From the NCBI GenBank assembly GCA_012861695.1, contig JAAOOA010000455.1, forward strand, positions 92,501-156,500: a stretch of 64,000 nucleotides of DNA, read 5' to 3'. A program made the translations under genes and the position numbers. Positions 1 through 8,649 of the stretch are shown in pieces. Every line of letters starts with the position of its first letter. Position 1 is the first letter of the stretch. Source of the stretch: Trematomus loennbergii (Eukaryota > Chordata > Actinopteri > Perciformes > Nototheniidae). Below the pieces are notes generated by a model. That model saw only the letters and a program-made list of their open reading frames with translations. It had not been told where the DNA came from and did not search any database.

Positions 1-275
1 AGCCGTGGGAACATGTTTGAAATGGGGGTGCTGTGGGGATGACACCAGGGCCGGTTCTGACCAGTTTGCTGCCCTAGGCAAGATTTCAGCTGGCAATGAA
101 AAACCTCTACAAAAGACCAACACACTACAAACAGAGAAACCTATTGACATGGTGGACAGCTTTATAAAAAGGCTTCAAATGTATTCATTATTGAATTGAG
201 GGGTGGACGTCACATCCTCTAGGGGGGTCCGGGGGTAAGTAAAATGCGCCCAATTACTAGAGACCTGATCTAGGG
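1..275 (+). repeat. Copy of NLR N-terminal module intron (left-edge fragment)
   Basis: This stretch matches 10321-10640, 38968-39290 and 44353-44690, the introns that follow short NLRC3-like N-terminal exons. The match stops at about 275, where unrelated AT-rich sequence starts. By analogy with copy B (exon 38805-38909, then this intron) the matching exon of copy A should lie just left of the window. A piece inside it (CAGGGCCGG...) resembles a hAT-type end. It is inferred to be non-coding. Confidence 0.75.
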
Positions 276-349
276 GAGTAGTATTACATATCCCGCTTCA
301 ATCTCATTAGTATGCATAAAAAAGTGATAGGTCACACCTTCTAAGTCCC

Positions 350-432
350 GCTCCCTAATGATGCTAATGAGCCCCCTTTGATATGCTAATGAGCCCCTTT
401 GTTCGAGGAGTTATCGCGTACAGGTGTTACAT
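350..432 (+). repeat. Inverted repeat arm L1 (partner 4236-4312)
   Basis: This segment, with its two spaced gctaatgagcccc-like units, reappears reverse-complemented at 4236-4312 with scattered mismatches. The arms enclose about 3.8 kb. They may be ends of a larger element or a duplicated and inverted internal segment; no clean target-site duplication was seen outside them. Confidence 0.55.
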
Positions 433-648
433 CCTCCCGGTAGCCCCCACCCCTCTCAGCCCACCCCCTCCCCCTCACATACAGGTGTCACATCCGCCCT
501 GTAGCCCCCACCCCTCTCAGCCCCCACCCCTCTCAGGCCCCACCCCTCTCAAACCCCACTCCTCCTCCCCCCTGTCGCCCCCACCCCTCTCAGCCCCCAC
601 CCCTCTCAGCCCCCACCCTTTTCAACCCACCCCCCTCCTCCTCCCCCC
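433..648. repeat. C-rich degenerate minisatellite
   Basis: Irregular repeats of a CCCCACCCCTCTCAG-like unit, with strong C strand bias. The reading frame running through it (Pro/Ser/His-rich) is a by-product of the repeat and is not called as a gene. Confidence 0.75.
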
Positions 649-1209
649 TCCTGTCGGTCAACATGTCCGTTACAGTTTAAATCTTCCGGACAAAATTTGA
701 AAAGTGCCGGTCAAAGGTCTTCGATGTTATTTATTGAGCTTTGAAACAAATTGATATGATTCGATATTAAACCAACTAATTATAGTAGATTAATTAACTA
801 TTCAAACGTGTATAGTAATTTACAATATTACGGGAATAATAAACGGAGCGCTCTCCCCCTCTCCTGACAACACGCCAGTATCATGCAGCTCGCGGGTCCA
901 ATAATGAGTGACCCGACAGTAAAACTAAACATATCTATAAGTGCTTTTATCATTATAATATCATGTCATTATTTAATGTTGTTTTGTGTGTGTGTGTGTG
1001 TGTACAACGAACTCTCTTTGAGAGGAAAATTATAATTTAAAAGATCTTAATACCCCCTTATTGTTTAATTATTTCACACAACTATTAAAGAATCCCTATA
1101 TGAAGTTACATGAGGCTACATTTACTGGTGTGCTTCCCTAGATGATGTAAATATCATGTGTGAAATCGGGGGTGACCCCCGTGCCAGATAGAATCATCCC
1201 TCTGTCACG

Positions 1210-1231
1210 CCCCCCCCCCCCCCCCCCCCCC
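1210..1231. repeat. Poly-C tract
   Basis: An uninterrupted run of about 22 C residues in the interior of the foldback element. Length is likely to be unreliable in any assembly. Confidence 0.9.
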
Positions 1232-1401
1232 TTCAGCAGTTCTGGGGCGACCCCCAACACTGCTGCAGTCTGAGAGCCAGGCATATGCTGTGATGTCAGA
1301 AGATAGATGGGGGGTGGAGTGAGCTAGGTAAAAAAAAAGAAATCCAGTGCAAACTAGATAAAAAGCCACTCACCAAGTCACCTAAACTTTCAAAAACGAA
1401 A

Positions 1402-1620
1402 ATGGCAAAGAGACGCATCGATATGGGTTTAATCAGCGAGACGCCTGTGACAACTTACCGCCATCCGTCGGGAGCGCCAGTCAAGAAACGGGTGCAGTAT
1501 CTGTGCCGGGTTCAGACCCTCCGTCTGAGGCTCTTCATGAAAAATGGAGTCTGGATGTGTGAGGCCCCGGCTCCACGAGGACGGAAACTGGTTGAATCCG
1601 CATATTTCTCATGCGTATAG
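1402..1620 (+). CDS. Hypothetical 72-aa basic protein in foldback element
   Basis: The ORF begins ATGGCAAAGAGACGC after an A-rich leader and ends TAG at 1618-1620. The product is small and basic (N-terminus MAKRRIDMG), with a Lys/Arg cluster near residues 27-30 and several scattered Cys residues that form no recognised finger. It is the only ORF of note in the interior of the foldback element. No family is recognised. It may be chance coding or the tail of a decayed element gene, so confidence is low. Confidence 0.25.
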   Translation: MAKRRIDMGLISETPVTTYRHPSGAPVKKRVQYLCRVQTLRLRLFMKNGVWMCEAPAPRGRKLVESAYFSCV

Positions 1621-2287
1621 CCCTCTAAGCTCCACGACGCCGTAAGGGAAACGTAGAAACAGACCCCGCAAACGACAACGGGTCCAAAGGTGGATAGATC
1701 TGGGAACTGAGCGCTCTGGGGGGTCCAACGGGGCCGTGGAGTCGCCTATACGGTCATTCGTTTTCATAGCCCCGCCTCTCCCCCGCAGGGTTGCTATCGT
1801 GCTCCAGTCGCTACTGACCATGCTACAGTTCTTTGTGCAACATCTACAGGAGCTCCTCCTTGAATTCAGATTATTTATCTTTATCTCGATATGGACATAA
1901 ACGCGAGTGAAGTCTAATCTGACAGGACGGAGACACGCAGCTCCTGCCGCTGTGATGCAGCGGGAGCAAAACACACACTTCAAGTCAGATCATCACCCTT
2001 AGCTATTTTAATTACCTCTCAAACTCCTAAACTGGTTATAAATATGTTCATTTTTACTGTCGGGTCACTCATTACAGGATCAGCTGCTGCATGAGACAGA
2101 CACTGACGCTGTGAGAAGAGAGGAAAAAGAGACAGGCTCTGTGTATTTGATGATTATATATCATTATATCGTCGTTATTCATTTGTTTTAAAGCTCAATA
2201 AATAACAATGAAGACCTTTGACCGGCACTTTTATAATTTTGTCCGGAAGATTTAAACTTTAATATACGTTGACCGGCGAAAAACTCT

Positions 2288-2640
2288 GCGCGGATCCCTC
2301 GGCCCCCACCCATGGAATAAACAGAAGGGCAGCCATGACAACCATTCTTCTTCGCTGCTTTTGTGGAGGAAGTTGCTGCTTTTGTGGAGGAAGTTACAGC
2401 ACCACGTACAGGTTCGGCATATGTACTGCAGCTTTTCCAGCGTTTGGATGTAAACGGAGCCGTCTCGTGGAGCTTGACACAATCCGGTGTATATTGCGTG
2501 GGGACGGAAGGTTTTTTGCGGTTGCATTTGCGTTACTCCGATGCGTTTTGCCGTATTTGTCCTCGTGGAGCCGGGGCCTGAGACTGTCTCCCCTCACACT
2601 CCTCCCACCCCCTCCCCTCCCCCTGCCTGTCACCTCCTGA
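2288..2640 (-). repeat. Reverse-oriented fragment of the TTAA-element family
   Basis: Positions about 2310-2480 match the reverse complement of 8890-9060 (same order of motifs: aataaacagaaggg, cttcgctgcttttgtgg, ggcatatgtact). A segment of about 180 bp present in the 9-kb copy is missing here. The right part (2585-2635) is a C-rich run. ORFs in several frames overlap here but none looks conserved. Confidence 0.6.
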
Positions 2641-2744
2641 TCTTGCTATCAGCCGTTAATTCTCATTCACTAAGTCACCTAACCCTTTTATTGGAATTGG
2701 GTTTTCTTTAGAGCTGTTTTCAGTGAGACAATGCAGTTTCTGAT

Positions 2745-2905
2745 CATTTTAAGTTTTCAAGTTTCAAGGCTTTATGGCATATGCCCATTAGCTACAGTGT
2801 AGATATGTCAATGAAAAACATAGGTCACAGGCTCCTCCAACAGTGCACATAAAACAGATAAAATACTGCAATAGAATGTTTTGATATGACAGATTTGTGC
2901 GTAAT
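2745..2905 (+). repeat. Dispersed repeat, partner of 31123-31330
   Basis: The two copies share the string from tttcaagtttcaa(a/g)gctttat through tagatatgtcaatga to aaaacagataaaata, in the same orientation with indels. It looks like a shared retroposon-type tail or a small interspersed repeat; the family was not identified. Confidence 0.55.
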
Positions 2906-2959
2906 TCTCTCACAAAGGAACTGTAAGATACACGTTACAAGATATTTTTGTTTTTTCTC

Positions 2960-3055
2960 TCCTTTTTCCATTATATTTTTGAATATACAGACATTCAACG
3001 CAATAAGTCCCACCCCAATTAGCAAATCATCCAAAACTAAGGACCCCCACTAAGA
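2960..3055 (+). pseudogene. Short duplicate of the 5461 ORF 5' region
   Basis: Positions 2995-3052 resemble 5528-5590, the segment coding about residues 23-43 of the 5461-6168 ORF, and 2940-2985 resembles 4911-4940. The roughly 550 bp that separate these two pieces at the second site are absent here. This indicates a second, truncated copy of the same element region, or a local rearrangement. Confidence 0.55.
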
Positions 3056-3350
3056 CGAACAGATTTTTCTTTAAGACTGTGACTCTTAAAGGCACTTTGG
3101 GATTTTAGTAAAACAATCCAGTTTTCTGGAAATAACTTAAATGATTTTGTTTTTTCTCCTACAAAGATACTTATAGTTACACTTTAATGGATGCAAAACT
3201 TTATAACTTGGTAAAATATTCATTAATTTGTAATGAATTGAGATTCTTAAAGAATCAAACTCTAAATGGAGAGTTTGTGATTTTAACACTGTTTCGATGA
3301 AACAATACCGTTTTGATAACTTGACTTGACTAACATTACTTTTTTAAATA
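3056..3350 (+). repeat. Direct repeat copy 1 (partner 4536-4815)
   Basis: A nearly colinear AT-rich segment is found twice in the same orientation, with small indels. Each copy runs from a stretch reading ttctttaagactgtgactc to the aacttgacttgactaaca motif. No coding potential was seen in either copy. Confidence 0.8.
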
Positions 3351-4235
3351 TATGTTTTGTTAGATGACTTTACTGATTTTTGCTTTTTTCTTCCTTGCTT
3401 TTGTTTGTGTTACTAGGATACTTTTAGATACACTTTGAAGTGTGCAACACTTTACAACTGATAGAATAGTACTTTGTAAGGAATTCGTTTTCTTGGTAGA
3501 ATATAAAGTACTTTTGTAAGGAATTGGGTTTCTTAACAATCCTGCTCCACCATTAAATCACTTAATCTGCTACTTCCAGGCAAAAGCTTTTAAAACTTGC
3601 ATCGTGTATTAAGTCATGTCTTGGCAAAAATGAGAGTCCTGGGTGCTTTAAAACATTTCTTAGAACATTTTGATATATTAAAACACATAATGAAATGCAA
3701 TGACTCACTGCTGCATCAAATTTATTTTACACTGTTGGGAGGACAAAACTGTGAGACTCTCAGACCCTTTTGTTGTCCATCTAATTAGCCTGTCCTCATT
3801 CTAACTAAAGTAATTTAACCTAAGTGGAGCCAACCTAAGGAGTGGGCCCTACAGTCTGGGACTAGCTTACTTTTTAACATTCTACTCAAAGGGCCCGTAA
3901 ATATTATCTCCGCCAATATGCTATATTAAAATATCATTTAAAAAAAAATAAAAAATAAAACTAATTTCATGTTGAAATGATCAAGGAAAAGCCAGTCAAT
4001 GTTATGCTAACACAAACAAAAGTTCTGTTTTATATGTTGAAATATATTTTAAAAAACAACGATATAGTATTTTCAAGTCTTACTTTAGTATGGTAAAATT
4101 AAGAATAAGTCACATTAAAGTGTGTCATGATTTTCCGTAAAAAAGTCAAGTATAGTTTGTCAAAAGAATATGAAAAAATCATTTTGTAGAGTAGTATTTG
4201 AAAATCTCAGTGTTTAACTGAACACACCTACATGT
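3351..4235. other. AT-rich stretch without recognised features
   Basis: AT-rich DNA with short ORFs only (longest 63 codons at 3597-3788, no recognisable family). Degenerate taagt/tatagtat-type strings occur towards 4030-4200 and again at 6740-6890. I see no gene here. Confidence 0.6.
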
Positions 4236-4312
4236 GATAACACCTCGAACAAAGGGGTAATTAGCATACAAAGGGGGATCACTAGCATCAGTGGGGGAAA
4301 GGTGCTACGGAA
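4236..4312 (-). repeat. Inverted repeat arm R1 (partner 350-432)
   Basis: Reverse-complement match to 350-432, including cctcgaacaaagggg and ttagcat. It ends directly upstream of the integrase-like coding fragment, so it marks a rearrangement junction that truncates that gene. Confidence 0.55.
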
Positions 4313-4530
4313 ATGAACTTTGAGGAGGGGGAACTTGTAAGACTTTCCAAGGCGAGAGGGTCTTTGATAAAAAAAATATGAACAGAGTTATACCGACGAA
4401 TTATTTACGGCATCCGAACGCATACCTCGTCAACCATCTGTTTACAAACTCAAAGATTATGATGGAGAAGAGATCAAGGGGACTTTTTTATGAGAAAGAG
4501 TTTAAAAAAGTGAAGGTAGTACTTTTTTTC
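4312..4530 (+). pseudogene. Polinton/Maverick (adintovirus-like) integrase, C-terminal remnant
   Basis: Reading in pieces across frames, the plus strand encodes the end of a Polinton-family retroviral-type integrase. First comes a GELVRLSK-type strand after 4320; then a YTDELFTASERIPR segment that corresponds to the family's NWTEEIFTV..ER.PR motif; then VYKLKDYDGEEIKGTF at about 4441-4488, the chromodomain-like terminal motif. The integrase of these elements inserts the linear element into host DNA. The gene is broken: the catalytic core with its DDE residues is absent (lost at the inverted-repeat junction near 4312), and homopolymer indels near 4365-4376 and 4484-4490 disrupt the frame. The motif assignment is from family knowledge; a search was not run. 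Confidence 0.72.
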
Positions 4531-4535
4531 TGAAC

Positions 4536-4815
4536 AGATTTTCTTTAAGACTGTGACTCTTATAGGCATTTTCTAGTAAGACAATCCAGTTTTCTGGAAA
4601 TAACTTAAATGATTTTTGTTTTTTCTCCTACAAAGATACTTATAGTTACACTTTAATGGATGCAAAACTTTATAACTTGGTAAAATATTCATTAATTTGT
4701 AATGAAATGAGTTTCTTAAAGAATCAAACTCTAAATGAAGAGTTTGTGATTTTAACACTGTTTCGATGAAACAATGCGGTTTTGATAACTTGACTTGACT
4801 AACATAACTTTTTTT
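4536..4815 (+). repeat. Direct repeat copy 2 (partner 3056-3350)
   Basis: Second copy of the AT-rich direct repeat. It begins immediately after the integrase remnant. The spacing between copies is about 1.48 kb. Confidence 0.8.
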
Positions 4816-5047
4816 TAAACATATGTTTTTAGATGCTTTTGATTTCGTTCATGTTATTTTAACACATTACTTTTTTCATATTTTTCAACATACTGTGATA
4901 TTTGTTTTTTCTCTCCTTTTTTCCATTATATTTTTGAAAAACTACACAGTGATTTTTATCAAAATACAACATGCAACTAATACATTATACAATATTACGA
5001 CTTTTTGCGATATTTTCAACACAATATACTTGTACCTTTTTCTGTAG

Positions 5048-5217
5048 GGCTTCAGGATATTTGGCATGTCATGCATAAAACCGGTGTCATCTTTCCTGAA
5101 ACTGACGTGCTGTCCGTTTTACAAACAAGTTATCTTTCTGCTTCTTCACCCTCTGAATTTTCCTCCCCCGTCCCTCTTCCTTCAGCCATCACAACAACAA
5201 TCAAGTCAGATCTGTGA
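5048..5217 (+). CDS. Possible spliced exon of a Polinton-associated gene
   Basis: A pyrimidine-rich tract followed by ctgtag gives a good splice-acceptor look at 5047. The open frame after it reads GLQDIWHVMHKTG... and then a Ser/Pro-rich stretch, ending with a stop at 5215-5217. The product is not recognised. A donor for an upstream exon was not identified, so this is a weak call based on the acceptor and amino-acid composition. Confidence 0.25.
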
Positions 5218-5460
5218 AATTAAACACCTCTCCCCAAAGCGTGACTTCCCTATTGAGGGAGTTGGGCAGTAGGGCCTAACCCGATTGGCCTAATATACTA
5301 ACATGCAGAATGTATGGTATGTTTGAAAAAAGACTAACCATCTATCCAGTTCAAGCTGTCTTTAAGATGCGACATCGCGCTCTGACTTTTTCCGTAAAAT
5401 CGTGACAAACTATTACTTATTCTTACATTTGACCTCTTGCTGCTTTGTTGAAAATGATAG

Positions 5461-6168
5461 ATGAAAAAGCTACAACGCTTAAAGAACTTTCTAAAAACTC
5501 TCAATTCTACAGATGAATCCCCCACTCAACGCAATAAGTCCGCCCCCCACTCAGCAAATCATCTAAAACGAAGGACCCCACTAAGACGACCGTTGAAAAC
5601 TAGCCAGGGATCTGAGAAAAACCAAGTCTCCCCCGCGAGTTGCAGCCAGGAACAAACTCCTGGACTACTATCATCACCACCATTGTGGACACCCACATAT
5701 TGCAGTACTACTGCTGCTGATGTTACTCCTGGGGCCAAGACGTCTCTGTTTATGAACATAGTGAAATCGGAGTTGGTTGATATTCTGGAGAGGGTGCTGC
5801 ATCGGTACAGAGAAAAAATCTGCAATGGATGCCGAGTCAGTCACCCCGGCCAGAGGCAACACGATTGTCTGAATGACATTCCAGAATATTTCTTCAGAAA
5901 CAATTACAACGCGTTAATGAAAAGTCTTTGGCTTGCCGACTTCATTACAGTGAATGACCAGAGTCTTAATGATAAAAAAAACAAAACATTTACACGGCTG
6001 AATGGAGGATCCAAGGCGCTTCGGAGGCTTTTCTGTACAATCTCAAAAACTGCAGACGCCTCAAGGAGAGACTTGAAAAGATCCATGCCGAGCTGGATGG
6101 ATAGGAAGAAGACTAATAACCAGCGGTTGATTGAAGCCGGGGATTTTTTTTTTTTTTCGATACTTTGA
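5461..6168 (+). CDS. Uncharacterised 235-aa protein with Cys/His motif (Polinton accessory)
   Basis: This is the longest ORF of the AT-rich block. Residues 1-95 are polar, Ser/Pro/Thr-rich and probably disordered. Residues about 97-190 look globular and helical. Its core, ELVDILERVLHRYREK, is followed by a likely metal-binding motif, CNGCRVSHPGQRQHDC (C-x2-C ... H-x5-H-x-C, near residues 121-136). The C-terminus ends in a Phe run from a poly-T tract, so the true end is doubtful. An acceptor-like ctctcaattctacag at 5498-5512 could make a spliced start at that point instead of the first ATG. I recall similar C-x-G-C..HPsQ..H-x-C proteins as uncharacterised genes in fish and cnidarians but cannot name the family. 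The position downstream of an integrase remnant suggests an accessory gene of the Polinton-like element. Part of its 5' region is duplicated at 2995-3052. Confidence 0.5.
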   Translation: MKKLQRLKNFLKTLNSTDESPTQRNKSAPHSANHLKRRTPLRRPLKTSQGSEKNQVSPASCSQEQTPGLLSSPPLWTPTYCSTTAADVTPGAKTSLFMNIVKSELVDILERVLHRYREKICNGCRVSHPGQRQHDCLNDIPEYFFRNNYNALMKSLWLADFITVNDQSLNDKKNKTFTRLNGGSKALRRLFCTISKTADASRRDLKRSMPSWMDRKKTNNQRLIEAGDFFFFSIL

Positions 6169-6191
6169 CTTTTCTTTAAAGTAAAATAAAA

Positions 6192-6656
6192 ATGGGTAAC
6201 TACTATGGAAAACAATCTGTATATATCTATCAGAATGCAGTCAATACCTGTTTAATAAGTGTGTTGTTGATGACGATTGAAAACAGAATGAATAGTGATC
6301 CCCGTGTAAACAGAACGGCTGAAGTTTGTAAACTAGAAGACATTTTGGATATCGTTCATTCTGGCAGTACTATTCCGGGTCATTGGGAAACGATTGTAAA
6401 CAAAACTTTTAAAGTGGTACTGGAATCTTCATTTTCCGAAACATTCTGTAACATTACCGAAGAAATGAAACAAACACCAAAAGTGTATAATGTGCTCGCA
6501 TTGTATGCTCTGTTTGTAGATGTAATGCATCTTTGTGTCAAAAACAGCATACACATGAATACTTTGGCCGAAGTGCAAAAACTCCATTATAATATTTCCC
6601 TTCATCTGGGGGATTCTGTGCTGGAGAAGATCATGGGGATGTTGCAATCAGTATAA
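6192..6656 (+). CDS. Uncharacterised 154-aa helical protein, possibly Bcl-2-like
   Basis: The ORF starts 24 bp after the stop of the 5461 ORF and ends TAA at 6654-6656, with AATAAA signals at 6687 and 6717. It begins MGNYYGKQS, so Gly-2 could be N-myristoylated. The rest appears all-helical with no signal peptide. A hydrophobic helix at about residues 100-118 (VYNVLALYALFVDVMHLC) flanked by amphipathic segments loosely resembles the central helix after BH1 in Bcl-2 proteins, but the NWGR signature is absent. Adintovirus-like elements are known to carry Bcl-2 homologues, which makes the idea worth testing, yet it remains inference. No frameshift was seen, unusual for this block. Confidence 0.45.
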   Translation: MGNYYGKQSVYIYQNAVNTCLISVLLMTIENRMNSDPRVNRTAEVCKLEDILDIVHSGSTIPGHWETIVNKTFKVVLESSFSETFCNITEEMKQTPKVYNVLALYALFVDVMHLCVKNSIHMNTLAEVQKLHYNISLHLGDSVLEKIMGMLQSV

Positions 6657-6686
6657 ATGTATTACTGCTTCCTATGGGGTGAAAAC

Positions 6687-6722
6687 AATAAATTGTAAAT
6701 ATGAAATTCTTCAAATAATAAA
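6687..6722 (+). promoter_or_regulatory. Two polyadenylation signals
   Basis: AATAAA occurs at 6687-6692 and 6717-6722, just downstream of the 6192-6656 stop codon. They are well placed to end a transcript of the two ORFs. The surrounding DNA is very AT-rich, so chance occurrence is possible. Confidence 0.4.
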
Positions 6723-6914
6723 AAGTGTTTTTACATTTTAAAAAACTGTCATAGTATAGTATTTCCTACATATCATTTTTTTAAAAGAGTCACAGTATAG
6801 AATGTCTGAACATTTATTTTTAAAAGTACTAGTATAGTATGTTAAAAGTATCGTGAAAAAAGTCCAAGTATAGTATGTAGTTAAGAATTATATTATATAA
6901 TTTGTCTGCAATGT
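6723..6914. repeat. Degenerate AT-rich tatagtat repeats
   Basis: Irregularly spaced strings such as catagtatagtat and aagtatagtatgt recur across this short interval and more weakly at 4030-4200. No coding potential was seen. The paralogous sequence shared with 40860 onward starts right after. Confidence 0.5.
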
Positions 6915-7340
6915 CAGTATTGCCTGCTCCAGCCTGCTCCAAATAAGGGCAAAGAGGCGGAGCCGAGGCGGGAAGTAAACAGAGCTAGCTCAGGCTAAGA
7001 AGCTAAGCTAACATGAAATACATGCATACCAAGTTACTGCGTGGCACTTTGGTTTTGATAAAACAGTGTAGTTCCCCTATATAAACGTTACATTCATAAT
7101 CAAACGAGACAATCTGCAAGAGAATTAGCTATGTTTTGTTATTCTTAATGCTTGTCATCACGTTAATAAAATAAAATAAGTACCGATACATACAGTAGCA
7201 GAACAATTGTGGCGATGTTCAGCTTAATAAGCCTTGTTCAACATAATTTATTCAGCTAATACTACAGCGGGCTGCAGACGAACCAAGTCCGCGTTTCGCT
7301 GCATTCCTTGATCTCCAGTTATAACGCCGGACTCCACCGC

Positions 7341-7431
7341 CCGGAGCTAACGGAGCCGCAGGGGGCTCCGGGACGCCGGCTGGAGCTGGACGCCGGCTGG
7401 AGCTAGCCCCCTGCGGCTCCGTTAGCTCCGG
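7341..7431. repeat. GC-rich perfect hairpin, copy A
   Basis: Two 27-bp arms (7341-7367 and 7405-7431) are perfect reverse complements. They start CCGGAGCTAACGGAGCC and enclose a 37-base GC-rich loop. The paralogue at 41294-41367 has the same arms and a shorter 20-base loop. The loop of copy A contains a duplicated gccggctggagct-type unit. Confidence 0.9.
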
Positions 7432-8224
7432 CGGCCACCACTGGGATAATTGGGTCCCCTTTTAACATTTGCTCCCGTTTAGCATTATGGGCGTCATAGC
7501 CATATACTATAAAAGTCTTACCCAAGGCTGAATCATAAACTAAACTGTATACTGTTGTGTACATGTATAAAGGGTTATGTCCTTAGCTGGCTAATAAGCT
7601 ACATAACAAGCTAAGCTAACAAGCACACACCTGTTAACGGGGGTTAACATGTATAATATTATCATTTTAGACTTCTTGGAAGTTCTGTTAGTACATTCAA
7701 CCGCACAGCACAACATTTTAATTGTCTGGTATTTGTAACAATATTCCCTAAAAGGCACAATCACCACGAACACGGCTAAAGGGTCAAGTACAATAACTAC
7801 AACTAGCTAACGTTGTAGCCTAGCAGAGTGGACAAGTTGCTGTTAGCTGACAGTGAGGCACATACCTGTCCATCAAAGTGACCACGCCCTCATTTATGCA
7901 AACACTTTAAGGCCTAATATAAATAAAAGGGTCGCGTTGAAAAACAATTCACTCACAGATTCATAATCATGAAGGTGGAATCTAACTATATCCATAATAA
8001 TATTTATTGCATCCAGGGTAGAAACATGTTTTTTTCTGCAGTAAAATTGGGCATTTTAACATGGGGGTCTATGGAAATTGCTCCTTTCTGCAGTCATCGC
8101 CTATCGGCCAATATATGAACTGCAATTTCTGGCACTTCTGTATTGGCGTCCCGGCTCTTCCCCAGAGTTTGCCGCTTGATTCGGACCCAAGCAGACGGAA
8201 GGAATGAGGTATTTGCGGTCTACA

Positions 8225-8353
8225 ATGACAGAGAAGAGACTGTCAAGTGTGGCTGTACTCAGCATTGAATCAAAACGCACTAAAGCTTTGGATCTTAACA
8301 CGTTTGAGAGGCGTTTTGCTGAACAACATGGTAATCGCCGCATTCAGCTGTAA
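8225..8353 (+). pseudogene. hAT transposase C-terminal (dimerisation) remnant, copy A
   Basis: A 42-codon plus-strand frame reads MTEKRLSSVAVLSIESKRTK and continues into a LDLNTFERRFAEQHGNRR segment ending at TAA. This is the end of the hATC dimerisation domain of ZMYM1-like hAT transposases, where ..STMTEERLSGLA.L.I is typical. The rest of the transposase is not recognisable upstream. Copy B has the same fragment with a different tail. Confidence 0.7.
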
Positions 8354-8649
8354 TAGGCAACTTGATGCTCTGCTGACGGATGAGCATCAACAACTGTTAA
8401 GATGATGACCTTGTATGTGTGTATATCTTTTTTTCTTTGTGGGGGTCTGCCCCCAAAAAAGAGTTTTAAGTCCTGAGAAAGTCAAATAAGACGGTGTGTA
8501 AAACTACACTGCCCAGCCAAACAAAATAACCACTTTGATTTAACTAGGCCAGTAGGTAAGGGCTTTCCACTGGATAATAACTGCAGCGATGTATATGTTT
8601 TAGCTGAATACACGTTTTCTAACCCTAACTGATGCAGTTAGTCACTTCT

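Larger units (their letters stand above)
652..2287. mobile_element. Foldback element with long inverted arms
   Basis: The left arm (about 652-770) and right arm (about 2190-2283) are inverted copies: both carry the CCGGACAAAATT core, the CGGTCAAAGGTCTTC block and TTATTTATTGAGCTTT. A second inverted pair sits inside at 904-925 and 2053-2076 (gagtgacccgacagtaaaa and its complement). The arm sequence also occurs singly at 9248-9365 and 43160-43280 inside TTAA-flanked elements, so the arms come from that repeat family. The interior has a poly-C tract and a 72-codon ORF. No transposase was recognised. Confidence 0.65.
276..6914. mobile_element. Composite AT-rich insertion with Polinton/Maverick remnant
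   Basis: This block separates the module intron (1-275) from sequence shared with copy B (from about 6915), and copy B has different DNA at that place. It contains a foldback element, internal direct and inverted duplications, the end of a Polinton-type integrase (4312-4530), a possible spliced exon (5048-5217) and two long ORFs (5461-6168, 6192-6656). No DNA polymerase B, packaging ATPase, protease or capsid gene was recognised, so it is a fragment. The placement inside an NLR intron is inferred from the flanking paralogous sequence. Confidence 0.6.

Noticed and set aside
383..700. Pro-rich 105-codon ORF near the left edge
   Set aside because: Arises from a C-rich minisatellite.
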